Origin: Candidatus Melainabacteria bacterium
GTDB taxonomy: Bacteria > Cyanobacteriota > Vampirovibrionia > Obscuribacterales > Obscuribacteraceae
Direction of reading: 5' to 3'
DNA: 64,000 bases
Assembly (NCBI GenBank): GCA_016716405.1
Contig: JADJWK010000003.1
Span: 496,001-560,000, forward strand
Shown: positions 1 to 8,604 of the stretch, piece after piece
How the letters are laid out: every line of letters begins with the position of its first letter
Numbering within the stretch: the stretch's first letter is position 1
Program-made: the position numbers and the translations under genes
The notes under the pieces: model-generated
Told to the model about the DNA's origin: nothing
The model's input: the letters and a program-made list of their open reading frames with translations, nothing else
The model's database searches: none

Positions 1-651
1 GCTGGTCATGCCATAGCCGTAAGGACTGCCATAGGGATTGACCGAGCCGTACCCATAGGGACTGTAGCCATAAGGACTGCCATAGGGATTGACCGAGCCG
101 TAGCCATACGGGTTGGAGTAAGGCTGACCGTAGGGAGTACCGTAAGGGCTCCCGTAGTAGCCCTGATTGCCCATCATCTTGTTGATCGCGTAAGCGCCCG
201 CTACCGGAGCGGCGACCCCCAGACCTTTGCCCAGGATCTTGCCTATCGTTCCGGCCGCACCTTTGACCATGCTGCCGCCGCCACCGCCACCCGAAGAGCC
301 GTCGTCGAAGCTGCCCTGCTGGGCGCCCCACTGCGAGCCGGAGTCGCCTGACGAGCCCGGTGTCCCGGCCGATCCGGATAGACCCTGGAGATAGCTTCCC
401 GGAGGCTGGCTGCTCTCAGTCCCTGTGCCAGGGGACACGGATTCGCTCTTCTGCGCGTTTCCGAAATAGGTAGGTTGTTGCTGGTAATTCTGCTGCTGGA
501 AATTTTGCTGGTAAGCAGGCTGTTGATAGCCCTGTTGCTGAAAAGCCTGATTGCCCTGATCGTAGCCGTAGCCTTGCTGCGCCGTAGCCGCCCGCTGGCA
601 TACCAGAAAAGAGGCAGCCAGAGCCGTCAGGGAAGCAATAACGAGTTTCAT
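1..651 (-). CDS. Secreted Gln/Tyr- and Gly-rich low-complexity protein (C-terminus beyond window)
   Basis: The frame stays open from ATG 651 to base 1, so at least 217 residues are encoded and the stop lies outside the window. The first ~24 residues (MKLVIASLTALAASFL...) form a clear Sec signal peptide ending near ATAQQ. Next comes a Gln/Tyr-rich segment (repeated QQ, YQQ), a Ser/Gly-rich linker with a run of six Gly, a short Gly/Ala hydrophobic patch (VKGAAGTIGKILGKGLG) and then tandem YGSPYG/NPYG repeats. It is therefore exported and probably surface-associated or aggregation-prone. No enzyme domain is visible. A good sigma70-like promoter lies about 30 bases upstream. Function unknown; I am confident only that it is a real exported protein. 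Confidence 0.75.
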   Translation of the reverse strand, partial: MKLVIASLTALAASFLVCQRAATAQQGYGYDQGNQAFQQQGYQQPAYQQNFQQQNYQQQPTYFGNAQKSESVSPGTGTESSQPPGSYLQGLSGSAGTPGSSGDSGSQWGAQQGSFDDGSSGGGGGGSMVKGAAGTIGKILGKGLGVAAPVAGAYAINKMMGNQGYYGSPYGTPYGQPYSNPYGYGSVNPYGSPYGYSPYGYGSVNPYGSPYGYGMTS

Positions 652-678
652 TGGTGGAATCTCATTAGTAATAAGCTC

Positions 679-707
679 AGAATAGTCTTAGCATCCGGGG
701 ATGTCAA
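679..707 (-). promoter_or_regulatory. Sigma70-type promoter for the Gln/Tyr-rich secreted protein
   Basis: On the minus strand a perfect -35 box TTGACA (707-702) is followed by a 17-base spacer and a -10 box TATTCT (684-679). This puts the transcript start near 672, about 20 bases before ATG 651. It is the best-matching promoter I found in the window. The divergent TPR gene starts at 758. Confidence 0.6.
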
Positions 708-757
708 TAGAGGAATGGGTTTAGGATATGGGCGTGTCTGATCAACCCGGGGAGACA

Positions 758-1570
758 ATGAACCAACAACTTAACGCCCAGGCCATGCAGAGCCTGAACG
801 AAGCGGACAAACTCACTGCCAAGGCGAAATTCTATTTCGATCACGATCTCCTGGAGAAGTCCCTTGGTTTCTACCGTGAAGCCCTCGAGAAGAGGGAGGC
901 GGCGCTAGGCGAAGAAGAAGCCGGAGTAGCTGATCTTCATTACCATCTCGCCCTGGTCAATATGGAGCTGGAGCGGTTTGATAGAGCCCACGAGCATTAT
1001 GACAGGGCTACGGCGATCTACGAGAAGCTCTATTATCCGGAGCACTTCGCCCTGGGCCCGGTAGCTTCCAGTGAAGCCACCTGCTTTTTGCGCGAGGGCA
1101 AGCTGGAGGACGCAGAGAAAGCCTGCCTCAAGGCCCACGGTATTTTCGGCAAGACGCTCTCCGGTGAGCACAGGCTCGCCCTCGAGGCCGCCTACAAGCT
1201 CGCCACCATACAGAGGGCTCTAGGAAAAGGAGCCGATGCTCTGAAGTTGTTCCAGAGAGTGATGAAAGCGGTCGACACGCCTCTCGGACCCCTGGAGGAG
1301 TTCAAATTCCTGGAGGCGTTGATCCAGGAGGACCAGGGAGCCGCCGAGCCTACCGAGAAAGCATACAAAGAAGCTATCGACCTTTTCGCCAGGCGCCGGA
1401 ACCTCTCGAGGCTGGCTGCTTGTCTTGAAAAATATGGCGAGTTCTTGAAAAAACAGGGTCGCGACAGGGAAGCCGAGCCGGTTCTCAAACAAGCCGAATC
1501 CTTCAAGGAGCAGGGACGGGGACTGTCTCGCTCCCAGGACATATTCCCCTCGACATTGCTGAGGGCCTGA
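758..1570 (+). CDS. Tetratricopeptide-repeat (TPR) protein
   Basis: A 270-residue soluble protein with no signal peptide or membrane segment. It is almost wholly helical, with TPR-like units such as 'AKFYFDHDLLEKSLGFYREAL' spread over residues ~15-260. Such proteins act as protein-protein scaffolds; the partner cannot be told. I chose ATG 758 because GGGGAGA sits 3-8 bases upstream. The in-frame ATG at 728 has its AGGA only one base away, too close to work. It diverges from the Gln/Tyr-rich secreted protein gene and converges on the TadE-like gene. TPR proteins recur through the window, a feature of this lineage. Confidence 0.8.
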   Translation: MNQQLNAQAMQSLNEADKLTAKAKFYFDHDLLEKSLGFYREALEKREAALGEEEAGVADLHYHLALVNMELERFDRAHEHYDRATAIYEKLYYPEHFALGPVASSEATCFLREGKLEDAEKACLKAHGIFGKTLSGEHRLALEAAYKLATIQRALGKGADALKLFQRVMKAVDTPLGPLEEFKFLEALIQEDQGAAEPTEKAYKEAIDLFARRRNLSRLAACLEKYGEFLKKQGRDREAEPVLKQAESFKEQGRGLSRSQDIFPSTLLRA

Positions 1571-1585
1571 TCGAAGCTCGCCGGC

Positions 1586-2140
1586 CTACTGATTGAGACC
1601 TTCCGGAAACTCGGCGGTGCTGGCGGCGGAGAATGTCATCTGCGCCGGCGGTCCGAGACCGGGCACGCCTCCTATCCAGGGAATCATGCTCATATCCATG
1701 AACGGACCGATGGTATAAGTGGCGTCCACCCTGTACTCATAAGTGTTGGCGTTGGGATCGGCTGTACCGGTAATCGGTGTGTTGGTGGCGAATTGAGTCA
1801 CTGGACCGCCACCATATGGAGTTGCGACCACCGAGAGATTGATGCCGCTGCCCCCGGCTCCGCCGACTCCCTGGAGCTTGGCGAACTGGCCGAAGCCGCA
1901 AGCCTGGAAATAGTTGCTCTCGGTCTGCACGACATTGAGAGCCTCGGTGAAAGTCGCTTGAGTACCGGCCCTGCTTGCGCACTGCTTGGCGGCAAGATAG
2001 GCTGTGCCCACGCCGCAGGCGAACATGATCAAATTGATGAGCGGAAACAGTATGACCAGAAAGAAGATTATCAGCGCCGGTGCGAATTCCGCTGCCGCAT
2101 GACCTGAACCTCTCTGATTTCTCAGCTTGCGTATGTGCAC
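1586..2140 (-). CDS. TadE-like pseudopilin / pilus assembly protein
   Basis: 184 residues. The N-terminus matches the TadE/TadG layout: a short basic stretch (MHIRKLRNQRGSG), then AAAEFAPALIIFFLVILF, where Gly, then Glu at +5 and one long hydrophobic helix correspond to the TadE consensus. The remaining ~130 residues are an exported Gly/Pro-rich domain. TadE-type minor pseudopilins are processed and built into Flp/Tad-type fibres or related secretion machines. No other tad/flp gene lies nearby, so the partners must be elsewhere. It is not in an obvious operon: the next minus-strand gene upstream, the PAS/kinase-like protein, ends 48 bases away. Confident on family, not on the specific role. 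Confidence 0.75.
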   Translation of the reverse strand: MHIRKLRNQRGSGHAAAEFAPALIIFFLVILFPLINLIMFACGVGTAYLAAKQCASRAGTQATFTEALNVVQTESNYFQACGFGQFAKLQGVGGAGGSGINLSVVATPYGGGPVTQFATNTPITGTADPNANTYEYRVDATYTIGPFMDMSMIPWIGGVPGLGPPAQMTFSAASTAEFPEGLNQ

Positions 2141-2188
2141 AGATACACCCCCCCGGGTCGATCGCCTGATTCAAGGCCCTTAATTCGT

Positions 2189-3196
2189 TTATACCATAGA
2201 GATAGGAAGACGAACCCAGAAGCTGTGTCGATCCGCTCCTTCCTTCTCGTTCAGAGTGAGGGTGCCGTGGTGCAGCTCGATGACATGGCGGACCATATCC
2301 AGATTGATCAAGCCGATACCGGTCATGGTCCAGTCGTCTTCGGGGTCGATGACCTGGCTAGCTTCCCTGTCGGTATCCCGGACATAGGAGACCGTTACGT
2401 CGGCCCAGCCGTCGGCGTCGCTTGCTTTGACTTCGATGGAAGATTGATCCGCGGCCCTTGCTATGGCAGCCCGGACGATATTGGCGAATACCTGCGGAAG
2501 CCGCTCGTCATCAGCGCTCACATTGATGCTCTCGATTTTCTTGTCCAGGGTGATTCCGCGTTCTTCCCCGAAAACTTTCACCATTTCCAGGGATTGCTCG
2601 AGAAGAACGCCGAGATCGCAACGGCGAGGCTGGATGACTATCGTTCCCGATTCATAGCGCTCGAAATCGAGGATGTTGTTGATCATCAAGGTGAGTCGCT
2701 TGCAGTTCCGCTCGGCGATCACCACCACGTTGCGCACGCTGTCGCCGAGCTTGGTCAGCCTGCCCGACTTGAGTATGGCCAGAGCGCCGTTGATCGCCGT
2801 AAGCGGCGAGCGGAGATCATCGGTGACCCGCTTGATGAACTGCTGTTTGAGGGTGTTATATGATTCGCGGTCCCTGGCATCCGAGATGATCAGCACTGTC
2901 CTGTCACCGTTGCCCTCGCATTTCTCGGCCTGGATATCCACCGGAATGACATCGCCTTCCGAATGTCTCGCCAGTCCCCTGACAACGCTTTCCTGGCTGG
3001 CGGCGATGAGATGTTGGAGGCTGTTATCTTCTCTGTCGAAGGAAAGCAGGGTGCCGATCTCGGCTTTCTGAATCTGCTCCAGCGAGCGGCCGAGCATCTG
3101 GGTGGCTCGCTTGTTGGCGAGCTCGATTCCATCCGGTCCGACAACGAGGATTCCGGCGAACTTGTTGGCAAACAGTGCTTTAGACAGCGGGTCCAA
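2189..3196 (-). CDS. PAS-histidine-kinase-like protein lacking the phospho-acceptor His (pseudokinase)
   Basis: 335 residues, no membrane segment. Residues ~5-110 form a PAS domain (AGILVVGPDGIELANKRA...). Residues ~115-185 align with a HisKA dimerisation helix and ~215-335 with a HATPase_c fold. The H-box reads VTDDLRSPL where active kinases have VSHELRTPL, so Asp126 replaces the phosphorylated His. The N-box (ANIVRAAIARA) lacks the Mg-binding Asn, and the G-boxes are reduced to TGIGLINLDMV. Autophosphorylation is therefore unlikely; a sensor, scaffold or allosteric partner role is more plausible. It lies 75 bases downstream of the Ser/Thr kinase gene on the same strand, suggesting co-transcription and a shared pathway, which is inference. 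Confidence 0.8.
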   Translation of the reverse strand: MDPLSKALFANKFAGILVVGPDGIELANKRATQMLGRSLEQIQKAEIGTLLSFDREDNSLQHLIAASQESVVRGLARHSEGDVIPVDIQAEKCEGNGDRTVLIISDARDRESYNTLKQQFIKRVTDDLRSPLTAINGALAILKSGRLTKLGDSVRNVVVIAERNCKRLTLMINNILDFERYESGTIVIQPRRCDLGVLLEQSLEMVKVFGEERGITLDKKIESINVSADDERLPQVFANIVRAAIARAADQSSIEVKASDADGWADVTVSYVRDTDREASQVIDPEDDWTMTGIGLINLDMVRHVIELHHGTLTLNEKEGADRHSFWVRLPISMV

Positions 3197-3271
3197 TTAA
3201 TCTGTCCTGTTGCTGGATCAAGAAATTGTATATCAAGCGCCCGCCGCTCGCCTCAATGACAACCCTGCCTG

Positions 3272-5356
3272 TTATTGCTGCTCGTGGAACTCGTTCTGAT
3301 GTCTGGCGCTCTCGCTGACTTCGTATTCCTTGAGAAGGTTGTCCGCCTTCTCCTGATACGACCTGGCGGCTGTCTCCCGACCAGTCTGGGTGAGGAAGTC
3401 GGCATAGCTGTTGTAGAACTCAGCCTTCTCGTACTTCGGTATCTGGCGGCATTTTTCCGCCAGCTTCATGGCTCCGAGGAGATTAGGCTCGGCCTTCTCG
3501 AATTCGCTGCGGTCTCTCTGCCACTGCCCGAGCTTGAGAAGCGCCCGGATGTATTCCGGCGAATCCACCAGAGCTTTGCCCTGGGACTCGGCGTAGAGCT
3601 TGCAGATCCGGACTGCCTCCTCATAGAGCTTGAGCCTGTTGACCAGCTGAATGCGGTCGACTTTGCGAAGGCATTCGGCGTACTGGAGCTTGACACTGGC
3701 AAGCCCGATGAAGCGATCGCTGTACACCTCGGTGAGGACTTTGTCTGCTTTGCCCAGGAGCCTCGCCTCCAGCTCGTAATCCCTGACCGCGTCGAGGCGC
3801 CTGGCCATCTCGACTATGGCCAGCACGGTTCCGGCGAAATTGAGATAGGGGTCGTCCCGGAAGTCCTTCGGATCTTTCCCCTGTTTCCTGATCTGAGCGA
3901 TCCGTTTCTCGGCATCCTCGATCTCTTCCAGGGCATTAAGGGACCGATTGCGCCAGCGCTCCTTGTCGAGCTCCATAATGGTGGTGACACCCAGCTCCTC
4001 CTGCTTGGTCATGCCGAGCATGGAGTAGGCCCTGATTTGTTTTGAGAGAGTCTCGATGAGCTTGTCATAGTTCTCGTGCTCGTCGCCGAGGTTGCGGGCA
4101 TCGGCCACGGCCCAGTCAAGGACGGGAAGGGCGGCGGTGTACTGCTTGTTCTTGATGAGCCAGTCCGAGATCGACATCAGGGTCTGCCACTTTAGTTTGG
4201 CCAGGGGGGTTCCGGGATCCTCGGCGGGTCCCGGAAAGAATGCCAGGAAAGAGAAAACCACCAGAATCGCCACTGTCGAGAAGGCGCCGAGGACGCGAGC
4301 ATAGTTTTTGAGGCGGTATCTGCTCCGGCGTGCAGGACCCCTCCTCTGCGTGCCGCCTGTGACCCTTGGGATCTCGCCGGTGACTCTATCCGCCAGGCGC
4401 ATGGCGATGGTGCCGCCATCGGTGACTGCCGGTTTGATTTCGTGCGGCTCCGGGAGGTTTTCCAGAAGCTCCGCCACCGACTGGAAGCGGTCCCTGGCCT
4501 TTTTCTGGAGACAGGTCATGATCGCTTCTTCGGTCCGTTTGGAGATAGTGAATCCGGAGATCGACTCGTTGATTGGAAGCGGCTCCTCGTTGACATGCAT
4601 CGACATCGTCTCCACCGGGTTTGCCCCCAGTAGTGGTGGCATGCCAGAGAGCACCTCGTACATGACACAGCCGAGAGAATAGATGTCCGAGCGCTGATCG
4701 AGCTTTTCGGCGGCGCATTGCTCGGGGCTCATATATATCGGACTGCCGAAGACCTCGCCGGTCTGGGTGAGAGCTTGCGAGACTTCGCCGTCCAGGGGCA
4801 TTATCTTGGCGATTCCGAAATCGACGATCTTGACGAGGATGGATGAGTCTTCGTCGGATGTCAGAACCAGGTTGCGAGGCTTCAGATCGCGATGGATTAC
4901 TTGTTTCTTGTGAGCGTGCATAAGCCCTTTGCAGATCTGCCGGAAGATCTCCAGGGCCTCGTGTTCGCTTACCGCCCCGCTCGAGTCGAGAACCTCGCCG
5001 AGGGTTATGCCTTCGAGATAATCCATGACCAGGAACGCTTTATTTTCTCTGGTGATGCCGAAGTCGTGGACAGTGATGATATTCGGATGAGACAGGCAGG
5101 AAGCCAGCTTCGATTCGTGCTGGAAACGCTGGAGGCTTGTAGGATCGGTGAGGAGATGCGGGTGCAGCACTTTGACGGCGACGATTCGATCCATGTACGT
5201 GTGCCGGGCCTTGTAGACCGTGCTCATACCTCCGTGACCGATCACGGATATAATCTTGTAGCGCTCGGCGAACTCCTTACCGACCAGAGCATCTCTTTCG
5301 GCATCAGCCTGACGCTGTCGCTTCTGGTCCGGATCGGGATCCGTTGTGCTGTGCAT
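3272..5356 (-). CDS. Membrane Ser/Thr protein kinase with C-terminal helical domain
   Basis: 694 residues. The kinase domain spans ~30-300: Gly loop GHGGMSTVYKA, invariant Lys in VAVKVLHPH, catalytic loop HRDLKPRN, DFG in VDFGIAKI, and APE-like MSPEQC. It is complete and should be active on Ser/Thr. A single membrane helix follows a basic juxtamembrane stretch at about residues 350-375 (ARVLGAFSTVAILVVFSFLA). The ~310 residues beyond are helical and TPR-like, so the kinase is cytoplasmic with a probable extracytoplasmic sensor or scaffold. ATG 5356 has AGAGGAG four bases upstream. Same architecture class as PknB-type kinases but with TPR-like rather than PASTA sensing. The PAS/pseudokinase gene follows on the same strand. 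Confidence 0.9.
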   Translation of the reverse strand: MHSTTDPDPDQKRQRQADAERDALVGKEFAERYKIISVIGHGGMSTVYKARHTYMDRIVAVKVLHPHLLTDPTSLQRFQHESKLASCLSHPNIITVHDFGITRENKAFLVMDYLEGITLGEVLDSSGAVSEHEALEIFRQICKGLMHAHKKQVIHRDLKPRNLVLTSDEDSSILVKIVDFGIAKIMPLDGEVSQALTQTGEVFGSPIYMSPEQCAAEKLDQRSDIYSLGCVMYEVLSGMPPLLGANPVETMSMHVNEEPLPINESISGFTISKRTEEAIMTCLQKKARDRFQSVAELLENLPEPHEIKPAVTDGGTIAMRLADRVTGEIPRVTGGTQRRGPARRSRYRLKNYARVLGAFSTVAILVVFSFLAFFPGPAEDPGTPLAKLKWQTLMSISDWLIKNKQYTAALPVLDWAVADARNLGDEHENYDKLIETLSKQIRAYSMLGMTKQEELGVTTIMELDKERWRNRSLNALEEIEDAEKRIAQIRKQGKDPKDFRDDPYLNFAGTVLAIVEMARRLDAVRDYELEARLLGKADKVLTEVYSDRFIGLASVKLQYAECLRKVDRIQLVNRLKLYEEAVRICKLYAESQGKALVDSPEYIRALLKLGQWQRDRSEFEKAEPNLLGAMKLAEKCRQIPKYEKAEFYNSYADFLTQTGRETAARSYQEKADNLLKEYEVSESARHQNEFHEQQ

Positions 5357-5423
5357 AGCGCTCCTCTAGAACTCGAGGTATATGACCTTTTGTACCACGC
5401 TGATAGTACGGGACCTCTCTGCG

Positions 5424-6335
5424 ATGAAGTCTTATAAGACTACCAGAGCGATCGAATTCTTCTCCGGGCTCGGCGCCTTCTCGCAAGCGGCGCGCGGATA
5501 TGACCTGGACGTGGTGACCGCTTTCGATCAGAACAGCCACGCCAATCGTGTGTTTTTCGAGAACTTTTCGAAAAAGCCGTCGAGCTTGAATCTCGAGTCG
5601 ATAAGCGCCGACATGATCCCGGAGTCCTCTCTGTGGTGGATGAGCCCTCCCTGCCAGCCCTATACCAGAAGAGGAAACCGGCTGGACAGTCGCGATCCCA
5701 GGGCTCGCTCCCTGCTCAATCTCATCGATCTCATACCTGGCTGCCTGCCTGCTCAACTGATCGTCGAGAATGTCGAGGGCTTCGAGCTCGGCGAAGTCTT
5801 TGCCGGTCTCCGGGAAACACTCAGTGCTTGCGGCTATGAATCGAGGCTCGAGCGCATATGCTCTACCGATCTGGGTGTACCAATGCTGAGACCGCGTGTT
5901 TTCTTGCTGGCTTCGCGTTCCGGACCGATCGCTCCGCTGGAGCCCCATCGATTTCGAGACGGCAGGCGGCTTGTCGACTATCTGGTCGATGATGCCAATC
6001 CCTCGCTTGTTCTCCCTCCCGAGATTCTGGAGCGGTTTCACCCGGTTCTCAATATAGTCGACCCCCTGGAGGAGGATTCGAGCCGCCTGATCTGCTTCAC
6101 CAGGGGTTATTACAAATGCCGGAAAGCAAGCGGCTCTTTGATTCGCCTGCCGGATGGCCGGGTGCGATTCGTGAGTCCCGTTGAAATTCTGGCACTCCTG
6201 GGTTTTTCAGGAGAATATTCCTTCCCGGAAGATCTTTCCCTCTCGGTTCAATACCGTCTGGCTGGGAATTCGGTGGATGTCCGGGCAGTTAGCATGCTTC
6301 TTGCCAGTCTGGGCATATCCCTGAATGAGGGGTGA
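5424..6335 (+). CDS. Dnmt2/TRDMT1-like cytosine-5 methyltransferase (tRNA-type)
   Basis: 303 residues from ATG 5424; the upstream in-frame ATG 5382 only adds poorly coding sequence. It has every C5-methyltransferase motif: I (EFFSGLGAFSQA, 11-22), IV with catalytic Cys77 (SPPCQPYTRRG), VI (ENVEGFE, 115-121), VIII (LRPRVFLLA) and X (RLAGNSV, ~278-284). The details fit the Dnmt2 family better than restriction-type DNA methylases: PPCQPYTR plus DPRARS, the short target domain with the Cys-Phe-Thr triplet at 224-226 in a CFTRGY context, and the EILALLGF...FPE ending. Dnmt2 enzymes methylate C38 of a tRNA anticodon loop. There is no endonuclease partner. A tRNA substrate is inferred from family. 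Confidence 0.8.
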   Translation: MKSYKTTRAIEFFSGLGAFSQAARGYDLDVVTAFDQNSHANRVFFENFSKKPSSLNLESISADMIPESSLWWMSPPCQPYTRRGNRLDSRDPRARSLLNLIDLIPGCLPAQLIVENVEGFELGEVFAGLRETLSACGYESRLERICSTDLGVPMLRPRVFLLASRSGPIAPLEPHRFRDGRRLVDYLVDDANPSLVLPPEILERFHPVLNIVDPLEEDSSRLICFTRGYYKCRKASGSLIRLPDGRVRFVSPVEILALLGFSGEYSFPEDLSLSVQYRLAGNSVDVRAVSMLLASLGISLNEG

Positions 6336-6351
6336 GAAGGAGGGCTGCCCT

Positions 6352-7236
6352 TTGGACCTGGATCGCGATGGCAACTGGATCTCGTCGTTGCGGCGCGGCC
6401 TCGACGAGGTCAGTCATGACCGCTGCGACGCGAGTCAGGCAACCGCCATCGCCACCTGTATTGAGGAGTTGGCGGCAAGACCGCTCTCACTTACACCGGA
6501 GCAAGCCGGTAGGCTGGGGCGAGGCTTTTCGGAAGAGCAGGTCCTCCATGCTCTCGGCGCCGAGTTCGTGATCACGGCTCTCATAGCTCTTGCAGCCGTG
6601 GCCAGGCATAGACCCGAGCTTCAAGAAAACGAAGAGCAATGCGAGATCGATCTGGAGGCTCTCGCCGCGAGAATCGCCGAAACCAGCGGCGGTGCCAGCG
6701 GCTCCCTCTCCGAATTCATGTTCGCCGGCACGGGCAAACGTCCCACCATAATCATCGGACTGGCGGACACACTGGTCGGCATCGCCGAGGCTCTTTTTCA
6801 CGACGCCCGGGTAGGATGGCTGATTGCCGATCTCAATAAGGGAACAACCAGGCAGTATGAAAAGGACGGCAAGCGGATAGTCGAGGTGCGCTCCCGGGAG
6901 ACCCTGATTTTGCCGGTCTGGGAGGACATCGTCGAGTTCTGCCAGAGCATGCCTGTTGACGCCTGCCGCAAGCCGCTAATCACTATCGTCAGGGAAACAT
7001 CTTTGAGCCGCGAGATTCTGGAGGAGCATCTCGGACACGTTGTTTCGCCGCCCGGGCGAGCCGTACAGTCGCTTATCCAGGAGTGGCCGGAGCTGCTGAC
7101 TCTCAATTTTCTGGTCACCTCCGGCAGTACCGCCTTCGATCCCGACGAGCTGGCTAGAAATGTCCGCGTACGCAGAAAGAACATGGCTGCGACGATCCTG
7201 ACCGGAATCAGGCTCGATCGGGGCCTGGGTTTTTGA
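6352..7236 (+). CDS. Conserved-looking hypothetical protein, mainly helical
   Basis: About 294 residues; family not recognised. AAGGAGGG lies seven bases before TTG 6352, so I prefer that start. ATG 6325 is in frame, has no Shine-Dalgarno and would overlap the methyltransferase stop by 11 bases. The protein is soluble, without signal peptide or clear membrane segment. It has a helical first half (residues ~10-120) and an alpha/beta second half with TIIIGLADTLVGIAEALF and a strand-rich EVRSRETLILPVW. Its tight placement after the Dnmt2-like gene suggests one transcript, so it may assist or modulate that enzyme, but nothing in its sequence shows this. Confidence 0.65.
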   Translation: MDLDRDGNWISSLRRGLDEVSHDRCDASQATAIATCIEELAARPLSLTPEQAGRLGRGFSEEQVLHALGAEFVITALIALAAVARHRPELQENEEQCEIDLEALAARIAETSGGASGSLSEFMFAGTGKRPTIIIGLADTLVGIAEALFHDARVGWLIADLNKGTTRQYEKDGKRIVEVRSRETLILPVWEDIVEFCQSMPVDACRKPLITIVRETSLSREILEEHLGHVVSPPGRAVQSLIQEWPELLTLNFLVTSGSTAFDPDELARNVRVRRKNMAATILTGIRLDRGLGF

Positions 7237-7255
7237 AATATGATAATATTTCGTC

Positions 7256-7654
7256 ATGGAAAATCTTCCGGATAAGACTCCCGAGAAGCAGGAGAACACA
7301 GCGGTAGGGATCGCCAAGGTCCTCGGTCTCATCTGCGTGAGCCCGCTTCTGATCATTTTCGGCTCGGTGACTCTCATCGCTCTTGCCGGCATACTTTTCG
7401 GCACCATGCACGAGGTGGCTCCCTGGATCATTCTGGCTATTTGCGTCTCCAGTCTGATGCCTGCCATACGCGATCGCATCTCGGGCAAGAAAGAGCTGCA
7501 AGCCATGCAGATTCAACTCGAGGCACTGCGGGCAGAGCTCGCCGAGACCAGGCTTCAGATGCTCGAGCTCGAGGAGGGACACAGGTTCGACAGGACCCTC
7601 GAGACCAGCGCCACCGAGAGCAGCCCTGCTCTGGAGATGAAGAGCGAAAGCTAG
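7256..7654 (+). CDS. Small membrane protein with C-terminal coiled coil
   Basis: 132 residues. Two hydrophobic helices at ~17-48 (GLICVSPLLIIFGSVTLIALAGILFG) and ~53-70 are followed by a basic turn (RDRISGKK). A Leu/Glu heptad region follows at ~78-110 (ELQAMQIQLEALRAELAETRLQML), a good coiled coil, then a Ser/Glu tail. It starts 19 bases after the preceding hypothetical and is probably the last gene of the Dnmt2-like transcript unit. Likely an inner-membrane anchored oligomeric protein; no specific function can be assigned. Confidence 0.65.
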   Translation: MENLPDKTPEKQENTAVGIAKVLGLICVSPLLIIFGSVTLIALAGILFGTMHEVAPWIILAICVSSLMPAIRDRISGKKELQAMQIQLEALRAELAETRLQMLELEEGHRFDRTLETSATESSPALEMKSES

Positions 7655-7843
7655 CAAGAATATGAACTGCTCGGCGGTTGACAAGACGCCGCCGTAGAGC
7701 GGTGAGGTCGGGTGCTTCGCCATTGCCCCTCTCGATCTGGCTCGAGGAGGCGGCTGCGAAAATATTCGTATATAGAACCAGCCCGGTGCCTTCGACGAGC
7801 ATCACTGCAGGCAGTACCACATTCCGACCGCCGGTGTCTTTCC

Positions 7844-8599
7844 TCAGTCGCCGTCCGGGCTGTAATCGAAATCTTCCTCGATCCACTCCCAGGTCTGCTG
7901 GTCCAGGTCCGGCAGCTCATCGATGTCCACCAGGCCGCGGCGCAGGGCCTCGCATACTATGCGCGTGCGAGGGTTGAAAATCTCCATGCCTACCGATTCG
8001 CGCAGATGACTCTCATGCCCTCGGACCAGTTTGCCCAGGAGCATGGAAAGGCGGTTCTGGACGCCGCGCACGCTGATATGCCTGCGTCTGGCGATAGCCC
8101 TGTCCGTCAGTCCCACTGCTATATCCAGCAGGGTCTCGAATTCCGAATCGCTCAAGGACTGATCTCTGGACTTGAGTCGTTTCTGAATCCCCTGGACCAC
8201 CGGATCGATATAGGGATCCCCGTTCAGAAGGACTGACCTGACCGCCTCGGCGAGTTTGCTGTCCGATTCGCCTTTGAGCAGATAACCGTGAATCGCCTCA
8301 TCAGGAACGATTTTTCCCAGGCTCCTCACATAGGTCTCGCGGTGATACTGCGACCAGAACAGAATCCTCGCTCGATCGTCTCGAGACCAGATCTCTTCGG
8401 CCGCCTTGATACCATTGAGCTCGGGCATGGAGATGTCCATGATGATCAGGTCCGGGCTCGAGCTGCAGGCTATTCGCATGCCTTCGGCGCCATTGGCGGC
8501 CTCGCAGAGCTCCAGATCTTCCCCGAATTCTCCGGTCAGCACCTCCCGGGCATACTCGCGCAGAGCCGGCATGTCTTCGACAATCAGGATGCTGACCAT
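7844..8599 (-). CDS. NarL/FixJ-type response regulator (REC + LuxR HTH)
   Basis: 251 residues from ATG 8599 (MVSILIVED); longer upstream frames only read through the neighbouring gene. The receiver domain (1-~130) has the acidic pocket EDM, phospho-acceptor Asp55 in IIMDISMPELNG, Ser in place of the usual Thr (FWSQY) and the invariant Lys in GYLLKG. A LuxR-type helix-turn-helix follows (SLSDSEFETLLDIAVGLTDRAIA, ~155-215), then a ~40-residue C-terminal extension rich in Asp/Glu and Trp. It should be a DNA-binding transcription factor controlled by a DegS/NarX-like kinase; one such kinase lies at 11078-12175. It starts 5 bases after the preceding minus-strand gene, so the two are one operon. 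Confidence 0.88.
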   Translation of the reverse strand: MVSILIVEDMPALREYAREVLTGEFGEDLELCEAANGAEGMRIACSSSPDLIIMDISMPELNGIKAAEEIWSRDDRARILFWSQYHRETYVRSLGKIVPDEAIHGYLLKGESDSKLAEAVRSVLLNGDPYIDPVVQGIQKRLKSRDQSLSDSEFETLLDIAVGLTDRAIARRRHISVRGVQNRLSMLLGKLVRGHESHLRESVGMEIFNPRTRIVCEALRRGLVDIDELPDLDQQTWEWIEEDFDYSPDGD

Positions 8600-8604
8600 G
8601 AGCC

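Noticed and set aside
5424..6335. Restriction-modification system
   Set aside because: No endonuclease or specificity gene nearby, and the target-recognition region is too short and carries the Dnmt2 CFT signature.
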